Positions 36,417-44,044 of a stretch of DNA of 64,000 bases are shown here, piece by piece; position 1 is the stretch's first letter, and each line of letters starts with the position of its first letter. Location of the stretch: the NCBI RefSeq assembly GCF_003885045.1, contig NZ_RHJS01000002.1, positions 124,001 to 188,000 of the forward strand. The letters run 5' to 3'. Made by a program: the position numbers and the translations under genes. Below the pieces are notes generated by a model. That model saw only the letters and a list, made by a program, of their open reading frames with translations, made no database searches and was not told the DNA's origin. Source of the stretch: Schaedlerella arabinosiphila. GTDB taxonomy: Bacteria; Bacillota; Clostridia; Lachnospirales; Lachnospiraceae.

Positions 36417-37088
36417 ATGACATTTCAAGATATTTTCAAATCCAGTTTTCTGGAGAATGTGGACAGCGTCAGTATTGTGGATATGGCGCTGGCAATGATC
36501 CTGGCATTTGGGATCGGTTTGTTTATCTTTTTGATCTATAAGAAAACCTTTTCCGGGGTGATGTATTCCTCCGGCTTTGGGGTGACGCTGGTTGCATTGA
36601 CCATGATTACGACCCTTGTCATCCTGGCGGTGACGTCCAATATCGTGCTGTCCCTTGGTATGGTCGGCGCATTGTCCATCGTCCGCTTTCGAACCGCGAT
36701 CAAGGAACCGCTGGACATTGCGTTTTTGTTCTGGGCGATTGCGGAAGGGATCGTACTGGCAGCAGGCATGATCCCGCTGGCCGTGTTCGGGGGAGTTTTT
36801 ATCGGAGCGGTGCTGCTTTTGTTTGTCAATAAAAAATCATATGTTAACCCATATATTGTCGTGCTCAGCTGCGTGAACCAGGAAAGCGAGCGAAAAGCGC
36901 TGGATTTCCTGAAACAGGAGGTCAGCCGGTGCATCGTAAAAAGCAAGACTGTTCAGAGGAGTATGGTGGAGGTGACTGCGGAGATCCGAATGAAGGGGGA
37001 GAATACGGAGTTTATCAATACACTTTCCGGAATGGATGGTGTGAAAAGCGCCGTACTGGTCAGCTATAACGGGGACTATATGGGATAG
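36417..37088 (+). CDS. DUF4956 membrane protein
   Basis: A 223-residue protein with about four membrane helices in the first 140 residues (VDMALAMILAFGIGLFIFLI; MVGALSIVRFRTAIKEPLDI) and a soluble C-terminal domain (about 150-223). The loop SIVRFRTAIKEPLDIAFLFW is typical of DUF4956. ATG 36417 follows GGAAGG. The gene stands between the VTC and CotH genes and probably forms the membrane part of that system. Confidence 0.88.
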   Translation: MTFQDIFKSSFLENVDSVSIVDMALAMILAFGIGLFIFLIYKKTFSGVMYSSGFGVTLVALTMITTLVILAVTSNIVLSLGMVGALSIVRFRTAIKEPLDIAFLFWAIAEGIVLAAGMIPLAVFGGVFIGAVLLLFVNKKSYVNPYIVVLSCVNQESERKALDFLKQEVSRCIVKSKTVQRSMVEVTAEIRMKGENTEFINTLSGMDGVKSAVLVSYNGDYMG

Positions 37089-37147
37089 GAGGAGATGCTC
37101 CGGAACCGCAGGCGGCGGGGAGCTACATTGTATAAGGAGGAAAACTG

Positions 37148-39295
37148 ATGTCAACGCATAAACAGATTGACAGGATCTGCTGCGGCGTTCTGGTGCTGGT
37201 GCTGCTTCTGACAATTGTATTTATGAATGCAGGGAAGCTTGGCGTACAGGCCGTATCGCGTGCTTTGGGATATGAGTCGAAGCTGTTTGACACATCCATT
37301 GTGCATACGATTGATATTGAGATGGAAGACTGGGATACATTCCTGGAGGGGTGTACGGATGAAGAGTATGTGTCCTGTTCCCTGGTGATCGACCAGGAGG
37401 CATATCAGAATGTGGCGATCCGGGCCAAAGGAAATACGTCGCTGACATCTGTGGCATCCTATGGAAATGACCGCTACAGCTTTAAGGTAGAGTTTGACCA
37501 TTATGAACAGGCAAAGACCTATTATGGGCTGGATAAGCTGTGCCTGAATAATATCATCCAGGACAATACCTATATGAAGGACTATGTATCCTATCAAATG
37601 ATGGCCGAAGCCGGTGTGGCCTCGCCGCTCTGCAGTTTTGTATATATTACGGTAAACGGAGAGGATTTTGGCCTGTATCTTGCCGTGGAAGGAGTGGAAG
37701 AAAGCTTCCTGGAACGGAATTATGGAACGGATTACGGAGAACTGTATAAGCCCGACAGTATGAGTATGGGCGGCGGCAGAGGAAACGGAGCCGGGTTCGA
37801 TCCGGGAGAGGGCGGTCTGTGGGAAGACGGAAATTTTGAAGAATCACCTGCAGGAAATCCGGCAGGGCGGATGAATGAAATGCCGCCGGAGGGAATGGAG
37901 AACTTTGAAGGCCAAATGCCGCCGGAGGGAATGGAGAACTTTGAAGGCCAAATACCGCCGGAGGATATGGAGAATTTCGGAGGTGAGAACATGGTAGCGC
38001 CGAATACAGAGATGCCTACAAAAGATATTTCCGGCAGTGAGACCGATGCTTCTGGAGTGGAAAGAGAAAAGGTTCCTGGCAAAATGACCATGGGCAGTGA
38101 GGATGTCTCCTTGATCTATACGGATGATGAATATGACAGTTATACCAATATTTTTGAAAATGCGAAAACGAAAATTTCAGACAGCGATAAAGACCGCTTG
38201 ATCGCGTCCTTGAAAAATCTGAATGAAGGTGAGAATATAGAAAATGTGGTTGACGTAGAGGAAGTGATCCGCTATTTCGTCGTGCATAATTTTGTCTGTA
38301 ATTTTGACAGCTATACGGGCTTTATGATCCACAATTATTATTTATATGAAAAGGACGGGCAGCTTTCCATGATTCCGTGGGATTATAATCTTGCCTTCGG
38401 CGGATTTGAGGCAGGAACAGACGCGCAGAGCCTGGTAAATTATCCCATCGATTCTCCGGTTTCCGGCGGTACGGTGGAATCCCGGCCTATGCTTGCGTGG
38501 ATATTTGCAGATGAGAAATATACAGAACTGTACCACCAGTATTTTTCGGAATTTCTCAGCCAATATTTTATAAGCGGCGAATTTGAAAAAATGATAGATA
38601 CTGTTTCTGAAATGATTGCGCCGTATGTGGAAAAAGATCCTACAAAGTTCTGTTCCTATGAAGAATTTCAAGAGGGTGTTTCTACGCTGAAAACATTTTG
38701 CGGGCTTCGGGCGGAAAGCATTCAGGGGCAGTTGGACGGGACGATCTCATCCACAGGCACGGCACAGCAGTTCCCGTCGGAGGAGCAGCAGACGGAAGCA
38801 TTTGAAGGGGTAGAAGCAGGGGATTTGGCCATTGAAACAATGGGAACCATGGGAAATACGTTCGGTCCGGGAGGCGGCCCGGGAAAGTTTGCGGGGGCGT
38901 CAGAAGTTTTTGCGGATGAAGACGCAGAGGGGACAGAAGGCAGTGAGGGACGAACAGGTATCGAGTCGGAAGATACCGGCGGAGAAATTGGTATCGGGCC
39001 AGAAGGCAGTGAAGGAGGAACAGGTATCGGCTCGGAAGATACCGACGGAGAAATTGGTATCGGGCCAGAAGGTACTGGTGAAGAAAGCCATCTGGGATCA
39101 GGAGGAGTTCAGGAGAAAACCGACCCTGGTGCAGAGGAATTTGAAGGGAGATTCAAACCCCAGGACATGGGGGCGATGGCTCAGCCAGAGGTTCAGAGGA
39201 AGGACATGGGAAATATATGGATCATGACAGGGTTTTCATTTATTGTACTATTTACAGGAATCATCTGTGCATGCAGGTTTAAAAGATACTCATAA
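37148..39295 (+). CDS. CotH-family kinase-like protein with low-complexity repeats
   Basis: A 715-residue protein with an N-terminal membrane helix (about 12-32), a CotH-like domain interrupted by an insert, and a C-terminal helix (about 690-712). Family marks are NVAIRAKGNTSL, CLNNIIQDNTYMKDYVSYQM and SMIPWDYNLAFGGFEAG. CotH in Bacillus phosphorylates coat proteins. The insert (about 205-320) is rich in Gly/Glu/Pro/Met with three 12-residue repeats, and the C-terminal stretch (about 595-670) carries two 22-residue repeats. ATG 37148 follows AAGGAGG. It ends the VTC-DUF4956-CotH operon before a terminator at 39313. Confidence 0.85.
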   Translation: MSTHKQIDRICCGVLVLVLLLTIVFMNAGKLGVQAVSRALGYESKLFDTSIVHTIDIEMEDWDTFLEGCTDEEYVSCSLVIDQEAYQNVAIRAKGNTSLTSVASYGNDRYSFKVEFDHYEQAKTYYGLDKLCLNNIIQDNTYMKDYVSYQMMAEAGVASPLCSFVYITVNGEDFGLYLAVEGVEESFLERNYGTDYGELYKPDSMSMGGGRGNGAGFDPGEGGLWEDGNFEESPAGNPAGRMNEMPPEGMENFEGQMPPEGMENFEGQIPPEDMENFGGENMVAPNTEMPTKDISGSETDASGVEREKVPGKMTMGSEDVSLIYTDDEYDSYTNIFENAKTKISDSDKDRLIASLKNLNEGENIENVVDVEEVIRYFVVHNFVCNFDSYTGFMIHNYYLYEKDGQLSMIPWDYNLAFGGFEAGTDAQSLVNYPIDSPVSGGTVESRPMLAWIFADEKYTELYHQYFSEFLSQYFISGEFEKMIDTVSEMIAPYVEKDPTKFCSYEEFQEGVSTLKTFCGLRAESIQGQLDGTISSTGTAQQFPSEEQQTEAFEGVEAGDLAIETMGTMGNTFGPGGGPGKFAGASEVFADEDAEGTEGSEGRTGIESEDTGGEIGIGPEGSEGGTGIGSEDTDGEIGIGPEGTGEESHLGSGGVQEKTDPGAEEFEGRFKPQDMGAMAQPEVQRKDMGNIWIMTGFSFIVLFTGIICACRFKRYS
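37880..37987 (+). repeat. Three 36-bp tandem repeats in the CotH-like gene
   Basis: Two identical 36-bp units (37880-37915, 37916-37951) and a third diverged one encode MPPEGMENFEGQ, MPPEGMENFEGQ and a variant. Length changes in multiples of 12 residues would keep the frame. Confidence 0.9.
38954..39085 (+). repeat. Two 66-bp tandem repeats in the CotH-like gene
   Basis: Units starting at 38954 and 39020 are nearly identical and encode about 22 residues rich in Gly, Glu and Ile (TGIESEDTGGEIGIGPEG and a variant). Confidence 0.85.
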
Positions 39296-39312
39296 AAAAT
39301 GAACATAAAAAG

Positions 39313-39356
39313 AAGGACTGGCAGGAAATAAGTGTGATCCAGGCAGTCCTTTTTTA
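39313..39356 (+). terminator. Terminator after the CotH-like gene
   Basis: AAGGACTG (39313-39320) and CAGTCCTT (39344-39351) pair across 23 bases and lead into TTTTTT. Confidence 0.65.
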
Positions 39357-39383
39357 CTTCATCTAAACACGCACTATTTTACA

Positions 39384-39490
39384 CTGCCTATCCCTCTGCT
39401 ATTAGAATCGTTATTTATACGCTTTTGACGTCTTGCTAATTTTTATAAATACTTTTTAGATATTTCCGGCGTCAAATTAAATACACTTGT
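39384..39490. repeat. AT-rich 3' repeat, diverged copy 1
   Basis: Starts with CTATCCCTCT and shares GCTAATTTTTATAAATAC / CTTTTTAGATATTTCC with copies at 40545-40640 and 43905-44003. Each copy lies just downstream of a minus-strand accessory gene. Confidence 0.5.
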
Positions 39491-39497
39491 TCTATCA

Positions 39498-39710
39498 TCA
39501 AGCATACATTAAACGTCCTTTAGGCTCTGGTATCACAATTCCTCTCTTTTTGTTTACATCAATCCATAACTTTATCTCCTCTTCAATTGCAGCCGCAACC
39601 TCCGGTAAACTCTCTTCATCTGCTATGCATCCTGGTAATTCAGGTACTTCCGCCAGATAACAATCATCTTCCTTACTCCACCAAATAACCACTTCATATT
39701 TTGCATCCAT
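39498..39710 (-). CDS. HicB-like antitoxin (orphan)
   Basis: A 70-residue protein with the HicB partial RNase H fold: YEVVIWWSKEDDCYLAEVPE, LPGCIADEESLPEVAAAIEE and a basic tail. HicB normally neutralises HicA, a small double-stranded-RNA-binding toxin. No hicA frame is visible beside it. The gene starts only 7 bp from the left 176-bp repeat, as if the upstream part of the module was replaced by the duplicated tRNA 3' region. Confidence 0.78.
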   Translation of the reverse strand: MDAKYEVVIWWSKEDDCYLAEVPELPGCIADEESLPEVAAAIEEEIKLWIDVNKKRGIVIPEPKGRLMYA

Positions 39711-39716
39711 ACTCCT

Positions 39717-39892
39717 AATTCTTCCCAGCCGTCGCCATTTTGCCGTCCCCCACTCGTCGCCGTTCCCCTTTGTAAGCCTTTAGATGTACTTCCTTGTGTA
39801 AACGCTTTCTTCCCTGTATTTTCCGTCCAAAACAACGAAAAAAGGCTCAGTTCCGGTATTCTCAGAACCAAGCCTTGACAATGGAAACAATG
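39717..39892. repeat. Left 176-bp direct repeat with tRNA-Val 3' remnant
   Basis: Collinear with 44970-45145 without net gaps (constant offset 5,253 bp), about nine-tenths identical by eye. It contains the terminator of tRNA-Val and ends with ATGGAAACAATG, the last 11-12 bases of that tRNA gene. The rest of the tRNA is missing here. This is the outer boundary of the accessory region. Confidence 0.85.
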
Positions 39893-40008
39893 AAGAACGA
39901 ACATATGTTTATTTTTTCGGACTTTCGTTTTTTTTCTTGCCTTCTATAAGAGAGCGCTCTGCAGACGAATTGGGAAGGATTTTTTGGAAAGCGTAGGCAC
40001 TCCTGCTA

Positions 40009-40272
40009 TCAGAAATGCTTTAGGATGCCATGATGCCCCACATCCAACAAAATAATCATTTTATCCCCTTCATAGTACCAAATAATGCGAATATCCATAT
40101 TAACACTGCATTCAAAGAGGTCTGTACCCTGTATCCGTTTTGTACGTAATGATGAATGCGACGGATTCTGCGCCAGAAGTTCCAGTTTGATTTTTAGCTG
40201 ATTTTTCTCCTGTGTACTTAGCCTTTAAAAATGCTTTTGAAAACGGGACATAAATGTAAATTTGTATGCCAT
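40009..40272 (-). pseudogene. RelE/ParE-like toxin with a nonsense codon
   Basis: The frame from ATG 40272 encodes MAYKFTFMSRFQKHF and then TAA (plus-strand 40225-40227) as codon 16. In the same frame translation would continue as RLSTQEKNQLKIKLELLAQ, KRIQGTDLFECSVNMDIRI and WYYEGDKMIILLDVGHHGIL, ending at TGA 40009-40011. This is a complete RelE-superfamily toxin of 87 codons, so one A-to-T change (AAA to TAA) is enough to explain it. The start overlaps the antitoxin stop (TAATG). Confidence 0.85.
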
Positions 40273-40532
40273 TAGTCTGCCTCCAATTTATCAAACAAAG
40301 CATCAACGCTATCAAAAACTGGCTGCTCCCCAGAGGCGATCTTAGCTTTCACGTCACGGATCTCTTCTTTTAAGTCATCCAGGTATTTCTTTGGATAAAC
40401 AACCACTGGCATGATACAGATAGAGCCGTCCTTTTCAAAGATATCCAACTTATCTCCCTCTGACAGTCCCAGCTTTACAATGATTTCTTTTGGAATCGTA
40501 ACCTGTGCCTTCTGGCGTAATTCAGCTATCAT
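40272..40532 (-). CDS. AbrB/MazE-like antitoxin
   Basis: An 86-residue protein with an N-terminal SpoVT/AbrB swapped-hairpin domain (ELRQKAQVTIPKEIIVKLGL, SEGDKLDIFEKDGSICIMP) and an acidic C-terminal tail that would bind the toxin. The stop overlaps the start of the RelE-like toxin pseudogene. With the toxin inactive, the antitoxin should be dispensable but its frame remains open. Confidence 0.85.
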   Translation of the reverse strand: MIAELRQKAQVTIPKEIIVKLGLSEGDKLDIFEKDGSICIMPVVVYPKKYLDDLKEEIRDVKAKIASGEQPVFDSVDALFDKLEAD

Positions 40533-40544
40533 TATATCATCTCC

Positions 40545-40640
40545 CTTTAGTAGATCATTATTGGGTTTTAGATTTTTCCAGCTAATTTCGTTTAGTTCTT
40601 TTTAGTTTTTTCCAGCATCAAATCAAGTACTATTTTAAGA
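40545..40640. repeat. AT-rich 3' repeat, copy 2
   Basis: Shares TTTAGTTCTTTTTAG and TTTTTCCAGC-TCAAATCA-GTACTATTTTAAG with copy 3 (43905-44003), and continues on the right into the duplicated nuclease C-terminus. It lies downstream of the 56-codon ORF. Confidence 0.75.
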
Positions 40641-40670
40641 TGCCTTAGCATCTCTCTTTTAAATGGCTGA

Positions 40671-40841
40671 TTATGCTGACCACTTTTCATTGACGTATCC
40701 GATAGCCGCTTCATTGGTAAGTTTAAATCTTTCCATGATTTTCTCTATGATAGTTGCATCATCCAGACTAGATTCCCGATAGGTTCTAACTACAGCTCTA
40801 ATTGCAACGTCTTTCGAAATTTCATCCATGATCTTACTCAT
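40671..40841 (-). CDS. Stand-alone C-terminal domain of PD-(D/E)XK nuclease-like protein
   Basis: From ATG 40841 the frame encodes 56 residues (MSKIMDEISKDVAIRAVVRT, then SLDDATIIEKIMERFKLTNE) nearly identical to the last 56 codons of the full gene at 44045-44863. The length is the same to the codon. A ribosome binding site AGGAAGGTG precedes the start and overlaps the stop of the YgiT-like gene. It can be read as a decayed transposase end or as a maintained small protein like the intragenic RpnS antitoxins known for Rpn nucleases. A longer frame upstream (to 40877) has no support. Confidence 0.6.
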   Translation of the reverse strand: MSKIMDEISKDVAIRAVVRTYRESSLDDATIIEKIMERFKLTNEAAIGYVNEKWSA

Positions 40842-40854
40842 TTTCTTCACCTTC

Positions 40855-41109
40855 CTACGCAACTTTAGAGTAATCAATAATTGAAATTTTACTTACTATT
40901 TTTTCTAAATCATCTAAGATATCATCAATTTTTTCTGCAATGGAATTTCTAAAAACAACTTCACCGCACTGGCCACATTTCATGCAGGGCACATTTTCTA
41001 TAATAACATAACAATCTTTAAGCTCTGCAAAATACGTCGTCTTAGTTTCTTCCATTTGCCCGATTTTACAACATGCACATCTCATACTCATCTGAACTTT
41101 CTGGTTCAT
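40855..41109 (-). CDS. YgiT-type zinc finger protein (MqsA-like antitoxin N-domain)
   Basis: An 84-residue protein with two CxxC pairs (CACCK and CMKCGQCGE) that would bind zinc, as in the N-domain of MqsA-type antitoxins. No helix-turn-helix domain follows, so it is the short YgiT form. Its ATG overlaps the stop of a 19-codon frame (41106-41165, MQKKIMAYIPNSNKFEDDL) that may be the tail of a lost toxin gene. The partner toxin is not visible. Confidence 0.72.
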   Translation of the reverse strand: MNQKVQMSMRCACCKIGQMEETKTTYFAELKDCYVIIENVPCMKCGQCGEVVFRNSIAEKIDDILDDLEKIVSKISIIDYSKVA

Positions 41110-41174
41110 AAATCATCTTCAAATTTGTTTGAATTAGGAATATAAGCCATTATCTTTTTTTGCATTTCTACATT

Positions 41175-41440
41175 TTAAAACAAGTCCGAATGCGTACCGG
41201 TTCTGGAAAGTTCTAAAAATTCTCCATTATAACGATATATCAATAACAATCCGGCGAAATATGGCATTCTCTAAATCCTTTGTATTCCCCTCTTAAGTCA
41301 TGGTCTTTGTTCTTAATATCCAAGGGTTCCGGTTTCATCAATTTCTCAAGTATAACTTCAAAAAGCTGGAAATCATATCCTCTTTTTTGACATAGCTTTA
41401 TGTCTTTCTTCATTTTCCCGGAATATTTCAAATTATACAT
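41175..41440 (-). pseudogene. YafQ-like toxin with a one-base deletion
   Basis: ATG 41440 begins MYNLKYSGKMKKDIKLCQKR and runs through DHDLRGEYKGFRECHISPD, then stops early (CYstop at 41240). If one G is restored after GATTG (about 41249), the frame continues WLLIYRYNGEFLELSRTGTH and SDLF to TAA 41175. These are the normal end and the conserved histidines of YafQ toxins. The antitoxin gene lies 2 bp upstream and is intact. Confidence 0.85.
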
Positions 41441-41442
41441 AC

Positions 41443-41664
41443 TTAACTCTCCAGCATTGCAGAAATAAAATCATGCGCACTGCCTTCAAAGACTGTACCG
41501 CCTCCATTTTCCAATTCCTGCATAGCCTCCACTGTTTCCTCATTCGGTATTTTTTCTAAAATCTCGTCCCCAGCGGTCACCCCTTGCAGATACGCAATTA
41601 CATATTCAATTTTATAATCTGGAACGGCTTCAAGCAACTGCATTGCTCTTTCGCTATTGCTCAT
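41443..41664 (-). CDS. Antitoxin of the YafQ-like module
   Basis: A 73-residue acidic protein (MSNSERAMQLLEAVPDYKIE, YVIAYLQGVTAGDEILE) placed directly before the YafQ-like toxin with a 2-bp gap. The N-terminus lacks a clear ribbon-helix-helix, so it is not a typical DinJ; its antitoxin role is inferred from position. The IS4-family element begins 76 bp upstream. Confidence 0.6.
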   Translation of the reverse strand: MSNSERAMQLLEAVPDYKIEYVIAYLQGVTAGDEILEKIPNEETVEAMQELENGGGTVFEGSAHDFISAMLES

Positions 41665-41831
41665 AGTTTTATTCCCTCTCTTTCTGCTTTTTCTTTAATT
41701 TCCTGAAACAATATCCGTCTATAATATTCTGATATTTATTACTCAAACTTCGCACATGGATTTTAGCTATGCACCTTGAAAATTCAATATCTGGCAATAA
41801 TTTAATTATCAAAGAACAGCCTTTTGGAACA

Positions 41832-43291
41832 CTATGCTACTATTAATTGGGATTGTAGCAGGGATGGCAGGGTGCTGATAAAAGTGTCAACCAGTTCATC
41901 TATCTTTTCATCAACAAGATCACAGTGTTCCTCTAAAAGTTTCCGGAACATTTGAAGCAGCATTTGAAATGCCTGCATCCATGTGATGTCAGACATTTCG
42001 TCAGAAAAGTACAGAAACAGTTCTCCAAGTGAGCGGCTGTCGTTTGATTCCCTGTTTTCGATGGACAGCATCATATACCTGGTAAAAACAACTGCCGTAT
42101 GGGCGGTCATTGCATCAAAAGAAAGGCAATGGCATTCTTTGCTGAGCCTGAGATAACTCTTGCAGACTTTGAAGAATACTTCGATATCCCATATGCCGAT
42201 ATTTTGTAATTGAGACCACTAAAACCAATATATCCTGCAAAAAATCGGCATTTTTAAAATGTCGGCATTTTATCCCAGCGTTTTCCATAAAGGCGGATGA
42301 TTTCATCTTCACATAAGGATGTATCTGTTGTGATAAGGCAGAGGTATTCCTTGCGCTTATTCCTGTTGCGGACATATACAACCCTGGCCGGAACCGCTTT
42401 CCCATCTTTGATGGCTTCCACATCCACTGATAAGAGGTATTTGGAACGTCCCCTGCGTTTTTTGTTCCTCTTGTAGATATCGATAAGGGAGAGTTCTTCT
42501 CCATTGTATCGGAAGAACATTTTCGGGGTTTTCTTAATCATTCCAATCACTTCATAGCCAAGATTTTTTACAGCATGAAGCGTTTTGGGAGAAGAAAACC
42601 AGCTGTCAAAGAGGACATATTTGGCAGGAATCCCTGTTGTTTTAGCGGCTTTCAGAAGTTCTAACATAGCTTCCGTCCCTTTGGTCATGGAAAGCTTGCG
42701 GCGGTTATAACCGATGGTCCTTTTATCAAGGCTGACGGCTTCATTCACACGGTTTTTCTTATTATCCGTGGATAAAAGGATGCTGTTGACTGGAAGAAAC
42801 GTACTTCCGTCAGTCCATCCCAGGGTCAGCATACGGAACCCAAACTTATAAGCATGTTTTGCATGGTCGTAAGTTTTTGCAAGGAGTTCCACTTTCTTGG
42901 AGCGGTTTCTTTCAAACATAGAATCATCAATGCAGAGAACATTTTCCCTGTCTGCGTTATTTAGTGGGACAACGGCATCCTTGATAATTCTTGATGCAAG
43001 TATCGTTGTGAACCTGATCCAGTTGATCTGTGTTGATTTCATAAAGCGGTATACCGTATCTTTAGCAAAAGCCGGCGTATTTCTTCCCGACAGCAGATTC
43101 ATGTACATGCTTCTGTTTGAAAAGATCAGAAGGAACAGATACTGAAAAATCTGTGTCACAGGTGTACCTTTCTTATGATAAGCGCCCGCCGTTTTCAGGG
43201 CAGACGCCACATGGAATCTGGCGAAAAATCTTTTGATGGTTTTAGAAATCTGGTTATCATTCTGGTTGTCTTGTGTTATACTGTTATTCAT
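41832..43291 (-). pseudogene. IS4-family DDE transposase interrupted by an 80-bp insertion
   Basis: From ATG 43291 (behind CGGAGG) the frame encodes an RNase H-like transposase: VLCIDDSMFERNRSKK holds the first Asp, YVLFDSWFSSPKTL the second. The signature Y-GK-R-WDI-E-VFFKVC-K (YREK) is split: RLYGKRWD ends the first part and IEVFFKVC opens the second. The second part continues with TAHTAVVFTRYMMLSIENRE to 41832. Removal of 86 bp (80 plus one duplicated hexamer) restores one frame. Confidence 0.88.
42191..42270. mobile_element. 80-bp MITE-like insertion with 6-bp target duplication
   Basis: The 80 bp are flanked by TATCCC (42185-42190 and 42271-42276). The ends are inverted repeats, ATATGCCGATATTTTG against AAATGCCGACATTTTA (13 of 16). 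A further ATCGGCATTTTT copy lies inside near the right end. It interrupts the transposase gene just before the catalytic glutamate. It is too short to encode anything; a parent element is not in this window. Confidence 0.8.
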
Positions 43292-43428
43292 AGCATGAGC
43301 CTCCGCTGGTATGTTGTTTCTGGACAATTCAATTATACCAAAAACAGAGTGTTTCATGCTATTTTATTGCCAGTTTTTATTGAATTTTCAAGGGGCATAG
43401 GCACTTATTCAAGTGCGAAGTTTGAGTA

Positions 43429-43623
43429 CAGTATATATAAATCCTGTAGATGTATTGCAGGGGAAAGCATTACTTTTGTTTGTAACCCCTTCTTTTTTAA
43501 AGTCATTGCTTCGATTTCGGTATGATTATTTTTTAAATACGTTTCAAACCCGACTTCAATAGTGTCTCCCATGATTTCCTGCATTCTTTTTTGAATCATT
43601 ACTTTAAATTCCTGATATTCCAT
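43429..43623 (-). pseudogene. DUF5688-like gene truncated by the IS element
   Basis: ATG 43623 follows GGAGAAA. The first 62 residues (MEYQEFKVMIQKRMQEIMGD, IEAMTLKKKGLQTKVMLSPA, IHLQDLY) resemble the N-terminus of DUF5688 proteins, which are normally 250-350 residues. The frame then enters the IS end and stops. The remainder is not found on the other side of the IS. Function of the family is unknown to me. Confidence 0.68.
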
Positions 43624-43673
43624 TTTTTCTCCAATCCCGGTTAAAAAACCGATTATATTTTTTATGTGCTTTA

Positions 43674-43694
43674 TCGCCAGAGCAGCTCTGGCGA
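43674..43694. other. 21-bp near-perfect palindrome
   Basis: TCGCCAGAG-CAG-CTCTGGCGA. It stands about 50 bp upstream of the DUF5688-like start in a non-coding stretch (43624-44040). It might be an operator or the end of an RNA hairpin. No T run directly follows. Confidence 0.5.
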
Positions 43695-43904
43695 ATCCTG
43701 TTCCATCTATTCAGAGTCCTGCAATTTTTTTTATATTTTTGGTAATGGTTATATGGTCTAAAAATTGAAGGGAGGGAGGTAAAGATTGATAGATGGTAAA
43801 GTTGCTCTAACCTGGTCTGAATATACCTGTGCCTGCTTTTCCCGAGAAAGGCTGACACAGGTACCATAGAAAACTGTATGAATAAAAGGGATAATACCAT
43901 CATG

Positions 43905-44003
43905 GCACTATCCCTCTCAGTTAGTAGAAGCATTATTGTTTTTTTGATTTTTACTGCTAATTTTTTTTAGTTCTTTTTAGATTTTTCCAGCCTCAAATCA
44001 TGT
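43905..44003. repeat. AT-rich 3' repeat, copy 3
   Basis: Contains CTATCCCTCTCAGTTAGTAG, GCTAATTTTTTTTAGTTC and TTTTTCCAGCCTCAAATCA. It adjoins the 3' end of the nuclease-like gene; the same order (repeat then C-terminus) is seen at 40545-40841. Confidence 0.75.
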
Positions 44004-44044
44004 ACTATTTAAGATGCCTTAGCATCTCTCTTTTAAATGGCTGA

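Larger units (their letters stand above)
41740..43428 (-). mobile_element. IS4-family insertion sequence, 1,689 bp, inactive
   Basis: The ends are imperfect inverted repeats of about 48 bp: TACTCAAACTTCGCAC opens both, and CCTTGAAAATTCAAT closes both. The only gene is a DDE transposase, now split. No matching target duplication is visible at the two ends, and the gene on the right side (DUF5688) does not resume on the left side. This suggests an adjacent deletion or recombination after insertion. Confidence 0.88.

Noticed and set aside
37880..39085. CRISPR-like repeats
   Set aside because: The repeats are tandem without spacers and encode in-frame peptide repeats. No CRISPR array or cas gene is present in the window.
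38832..39227. 131-codon frame on the plus strand inside the CotH-like gene
   Set aside because: It arises from the repeat-rich, Glu/Gly-coding DNA in another frame; no start signal.
40112..40315. 67-codon minus-strand frame over the RelE-like region
   Set aside because: It is in a different frame from the toxin and antitoxin homology; the codons around it encode the RelE-like remnant.
43604..43933. 109-codon minus-strand frame upstream of the DUF5688 remnant
   Set aside because: Composition looks random, it overlaps the palindrome and control region, and it has no ribosome site.
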